Assembly (NCBI RefSeq): GCF_024323335.1
Contig: NC_066580.1
Coordinates: 90,396,547 to 90,460,546 of the forward strand
Source: Lathyrus oleraceus
Lineage: Eukaryota > Streptophyta > Magnoliopsida > Fabales > Fabaceae
Length of the DNA: 64,000 bases
Direction of reading: 5' to 3'
Of this stretch, positions 60,801 through 64,000 are shown piece by piece. Position numbers and translations under genes: made by a program. The notes under the pieces are model-generated. The model did not search any database and was not told the DNA's origin. It saw only the letters and a list, made by a program, of their open reading frames with translations. The first letter of the stretch is position 1. Every line of letters starts with the position of its first letter.

Positions 60801-62345
60801 GATCTGCCATATGAAGGGGTTGAAGAAAACAGAGTGAACAGGAGCTGTCACAGGTGATGAATGGGGGTTCAAAGGTGCTCTAAATGATGTTTGGATGATG
60901 GTGGAACCAAGGTTGGCTCAATGGTTTTCAAGGGTTTTGCAGAATTTCGTTTTTGCCCAAAAATACCATATGAGAGTGAGAGTCTATTTCTGTTTGGTGG
61001 CTGCCCAAAACTAGGGTAGAAATGTGACAGAAGAAGGCTTATATGGGTCTGTTTATGCTCCACTAATCACATGCTAAGCTTGCTTAGCCTTAAAGAACTT
61101 ATTTGCATTTTTGCTAAATTGGTACAAATGAAAATGGAGGTGTGTAAATTGGTCGAGTGGGCTGGGCATAGGCTGCAAAAGGACATTCAAATTGCTGTTT
61201 TGTGTGCTGCAGACCTGCTGTACTTGCCTTGCTTCTCTTCCCATCATTTTGCCTACTTGCCAATTTTTGCATTTTGGTCTAGAATGGTGGTATAATGGTG
61301 ATATGATCATGAATTCAAACTTGGAACATGTCTCAAATATGGTTTTAAACATTTCCCAATTGGCCAAGTCAAGAAAAAATCAAAGAAGCAAAAAGTCAAA
61401 CTTGGGTCAAACTTTGAATTTTAAAGGAATTGGTCCAAAAATGCCATTTTGATTGGCAAGGTTTTAGGTCATGAAATTTATATTTTTGGAAAGAGGATGA
61501 AAAATGTGGTGTGTAGGAAAAAACCCCACCAAATTTGGCCTTATGGTTTGAGAGATATGGCTTGTTGAAGTTCAAAAATTGATGAAAATGAATTGATCAT
61601 ATCTTGACAACCACACATGGGATTTTGATGTTCTTGGACTTTTTGAAAATGGGAAGACAAGATCTTCAACTTTCATGTTGGGCAAAAATTCATTTGAAGC
61701 TTGTATCATGATGTAAGTTTAAGATCAAGAAGTTTCCATTTTTGGCAGTTGAAATTACAGGTCCACTTTCTATTTCTGGAAAATTTTCTGATTGACTTGA
61801 TTTTCTTCCATGATGAGGTTTGACATGATATATGAGGCTTATACAAGCATGAATGAACCCTTTCAGATCAATTCTATCCATCAAATCTTGATTAAATCAA
61901 CTATTGACCAAATTTGACTTTTCTAGGGTTTTGGACTGACTGAACTTCTTCTGATGAATTCCAAACCCTAATTCCTTGAGAACTTGACTTCACATGATGT
62001 CCCAAGATGTATGAACCTTTGATTAATGATCATGATGCCCAAATTCCACAAGAATGGCCATCATCCATTGCTTTGACTGACCACTGACTGATTTTGACCT
62101 AATTTCTGATGATTGCTTCCACTGCAAGCAACAAGGTTAGACTGACAATATTTTTGTACTTTTTGAATGATAAACATATGAAAGCAAAGATATACAAATG
62201 CAAAGTATGCTTGGTGATCAAGAAATCCACCCACAAGGCAATCTATCCACTAAGAGGAAAACAAAAGCATGCATTGATCCTTGAGGTTATGAAATGAATG
62301 ATATGGGCCATGAGGGATCTTAGGGCCCAAAATTGGGGTCTTACA
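54840..62345 (-). repeat. 3' LTR of a minus-strand Ogre-type element (7.5 kb)
   Basis: On the minus strand the LTR starts TGTAAGACCCCAATTTT (62345) directly after a purine tract and ends ACCGCTACA (54840). The end is confirmed by the same TGTAGCGGT edge at 42490. That gives 7506 bp, long even for Ogre. It contains a minisatellite at 55840-56500, a GGTCTC/GGTTTG-rich zone to 57200, and a long stretch (58700-60500) rich in AACAGCA and AACAACA. I see no coding region. A nested insertion within it cannot be excluded, but no TSD-flanked unit was found. Confidence 0.75.
55840..56500. repeat. Minisatellite inside the Ogre-type LTR
   Basis: Two related unit types follow each other: units of about 60 bases with GGATACCGGATGCCA and CTTATACCAATCTCC (55850-56060), then four units of about 76 bases with ATGCCAACTTACAGGGACTT (starting near 56219, 56294, 56370 and 56447). 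Confidence 0.85.
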
Positions 62346-62358
62346 GATGCCCCTATTT
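62346..62358 (-). other. Polypurine tract of the minus-strand Ogre-type element
   Basis: On the minus strand AAATAGGGGCATC directly precedes the LTR start, fixing the orientation and showing that 62346-64000 is internal sequence. Confidence 0.75.
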
Positions 62359-62927
62359 AAGGTCATTCTAGCCGGAGAAGTGAAGTTTAGAAATCTTCAT
62401 CTCGACGCGGTAGAATGAGCTTAAATAACAGTAATGAGACAAATTTTGGTCCCTAAGAGACCTCATGATGCAAATGTATGCGTGCAAAAGACACAAATTC
62501 TGTGGGGAATACGATTCACACAGAAGAAAAGACGATCCATCGGAGTAGTACACTCACCAGGAACAGAGACTCTATCAAGACTTTATGGGGGTAATAAAAG
62601 AAAAAGAAATGCGTAAACAATACACGACCCTAAACTGGGGAAAAACAAAACTGACATAACGTCAATAAGACACGACTCTGATTAGGGAACAGAAAAACAG
62701 ACTGGAGAACTCACTGGGGAGTGAAGGACTCACACTGGGAAGAGGATTCCAAATGGAAAATAAATCCATTGGAGAGACACAAGCTGACTCCTGAGGAGAA
62801 GCAAAAAAGTTCCACTGGGGAAGTAACAAAGCACATGAGATGTTACCAGGCATACGGGTAACAAACTCAGAAAAAATCTGACTCCACAGGGGGACCGAGG
62901 TCATAATAGGGAGCAGAAAGGAGGGAA

Positions 62928-63786
62928 CACCAAGGATACCGGTTACTGGGTATATAATAGGTGACCAACCAAAGCGTGAATTGGATTTCACTTCCAAAAC
63001 ACTCATCATCCTGAAGGGAGCTAGAACAGCAGACTTGTTTATAGGATGGATATTCAATTCCACAAGGAAAATGAATCTTACTCTGAGGGGAAAACAATCA
63101 AAAGATTGACTCAAGAGCGAACGAGATATAATATCCATTACCGTCAGAACGTGGATAGAATACTCAGATGAGACATATTATTCATTACCGGCAGACCGTG
63201 AATAATATACTCGAAAGGAAAATTATCCTGAACCGGTTACTGGGTTGTAGGATAAGATCCGAAGACGTGGATTGGTTTTCACTTCCAAAACACTCATCAT
63301 CCGAAAGGAGGGCTTGAAAAAGCAAATCGACTTACAGGACGGACATCCGAATCCACAACGGGAAAACGAATCTTACTCAATTGGGGACACAAACCCAAAG
63401 AGTGCATGAGATATAATATCCATTACCGGCAGACCGTGGATAAGAACTCGCATGAGATATATTATCTATTACCGTCAGAACGTAGATAATAAACTCGCAT
63501 GGTAAGAAACACCAGAGATACCGGTTACTGGGTATATAATAGGTGATCTACCGAAAACGTGAATTGGTTTTCACTTCCAAAACACTCATCATCCGAAACA
63601 CACACTGGTTAAAGGATGGCTATTCGATTCCACAAAGAATACGAATCTTGCTCAGTTGGGAAAAATCAACAAAGGATTCCAACTAAAGAGCGCATGAGAA
63701 ATACTATTCATTACCGGCAGACCGTGAATAATACACTCGAAAGGAAAAGACACCAGAGATACCGGTTACTGGGTATATAATAGGTG
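62928..63786. repeat. Hairpin family 2 (loop GGTTACTG) with compensating stems
   Basis: Four copies at 62928-62963, 63223-63255, 63510-63545 and 63751-63786. Three have inner arms ATACC/GGTAT and outer arms CACC/GGTG. The second copy has inner arms AACC/GGTT and outer arms TTATCCT/AGGATAA. The 8-base loop GGTTACTG is identical in all four. Confidence 0.83.
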
Positions 63787-64000
63787 ACTAACCAAAAAAA
63801 AAGAGAGACAATCGATACCAAGCATACGGGTAAACGAAAGACAACTCAAAGGGATAAATTGCAAGCATCCGGCAATCATCCAACAACAGGAATATTCGAC
63901 TCCACAAAGGGAAATAACGAATCTTACTCGACTGGGGAAACACAAAAGGCTTCGACTGAAGAGCGCATGAGATATACTATTCATTACCGGCAGACCGTGA
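63132..64000. repeat. Hairpin family 1 (loop CAGA) with compensating stems
   Basis: Six copies at 63132-63157, 63175-63208, 63417-63442, 63460-63491, 63705-63730 and 63978-64000 (the last cut by the window end). Each has an outer stem of 6-10 pairs, a constant TTAC on the 5' side, an inner stem of 3 pairs and a CAGA loop. Outer arms are TATTCA/TGAATA, TATCCA/TGGATA or TATCTA/TAGATA; inner arms are CGG/CCG or CGT/ACG. Confidence 0.85.

Larger units (their letters stand above)
62359..64000 (-). mobile_element. 3' untranslated region of the minus-strand Ogre-type element
   Basis: This is the region between pol and the 3' LTR of an Ogre-type element; pol itself would lie beyond the window. From about 62930 it consists of higher-order repeats of about 290 bases, visible as GAATTGG-TTTCACTTCC, then AAAACACTCATCATCC near 62975, 63270 and 63558. 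Two hairpin-forming motifs recur within them. In pea the 3' region of Ogre is known to vary greatly and to give rise to satellite repeats (PisTR-A); whether this repeat is related I cannot tell from sequence alone. Open frames here are incidental. Confidence 0.72.

Overview
The window is plant nuclear DNA, most likely from a legume of the pea, vetch and lentil group (Fabeae) or a close relative. This rests on three things: Ogre-type Ty3/gypsy elements with a tRNA-Arg primer site and LTRs of more than 4 kb, several Athila-clade elements with a tRNA-Asp primer site, and a single host gene of dicot type. There is no sign of bacterial, organellar or CRISPR sequence. Only one intact host protein gene is visible: GNL1 (GNOM-LIKE 1), an ARF guanine-nucleotide exchange factor on the minus strand (CDS 15681-20689, two coding exons plus an inferred 5'UTR intron). 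It sits in an island of roughly 8 kb (about 13.4-22.5 kb) that is almost free of recognisable elements. Everything else is transposable-element DNA or short unassigned spacer.

Layout. 1-5475: internal region and 3' LTR of a Ty1/copia element of Sirevirus type with no usable ORFs; the window opens exactly at its primer site. 5476-8410: a short coding-like fragment, AT-rich DNA, and a broken piece of an Athila-type element (dyad array plus ATHILA ORF-1 pseudogene). 8411-13357: a Mutator-like element (MULE) with long TIRs and a near-perfect 9-bp target duplication; it carries a decayed plant-mobile-domain (PMD) gene, the C-terminal third of a MULE transposase, and a 79-codon ORF driven from the right TIR. 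13367-22560: intergenic DNA and GNL1.

22561-64000 is a nested stack. A palindrome of two head-to-head Athila LTR/primer-site junctions leads into an old Athila element. A second, younger Athila (26733-40017) is inserted into the reverse-transcriptase gene of the first, with a perfect 5-bp target duplication. The old element resumes at 40018 and is cut at 42490 by the LTR end of a minus-strand Ogre-type element, which itself contains a solo Ty1/copia LTR (43199-44544, perfect 5-bp duplication). A plus-strand Ogre-type element (44986-54839; LTR, primer site and gag but no pol) interrupts that LTR. It is in turn cut by another minus-strand Ogre-type element, whose 7.5-kb 3' LTR (54840-62345) and repeat-rich 3' untranslated region (62346-64000) run to the window end.

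The element genes are broken. Most breaks are single in-frame stops, many at codons where a C-to-T change explains them, as expected for methylated silent DNA. The most notable unexplained structure is in the last 1.1 kb: two families of hairpin-forming repeats in the Ogre 3' region whose stem sequences change in compensating pairs while their loops stay constant. Short dyad-symmetric, CpG-rich motifs recur in the LTRs or spacers of three further unrelated element families in the window.
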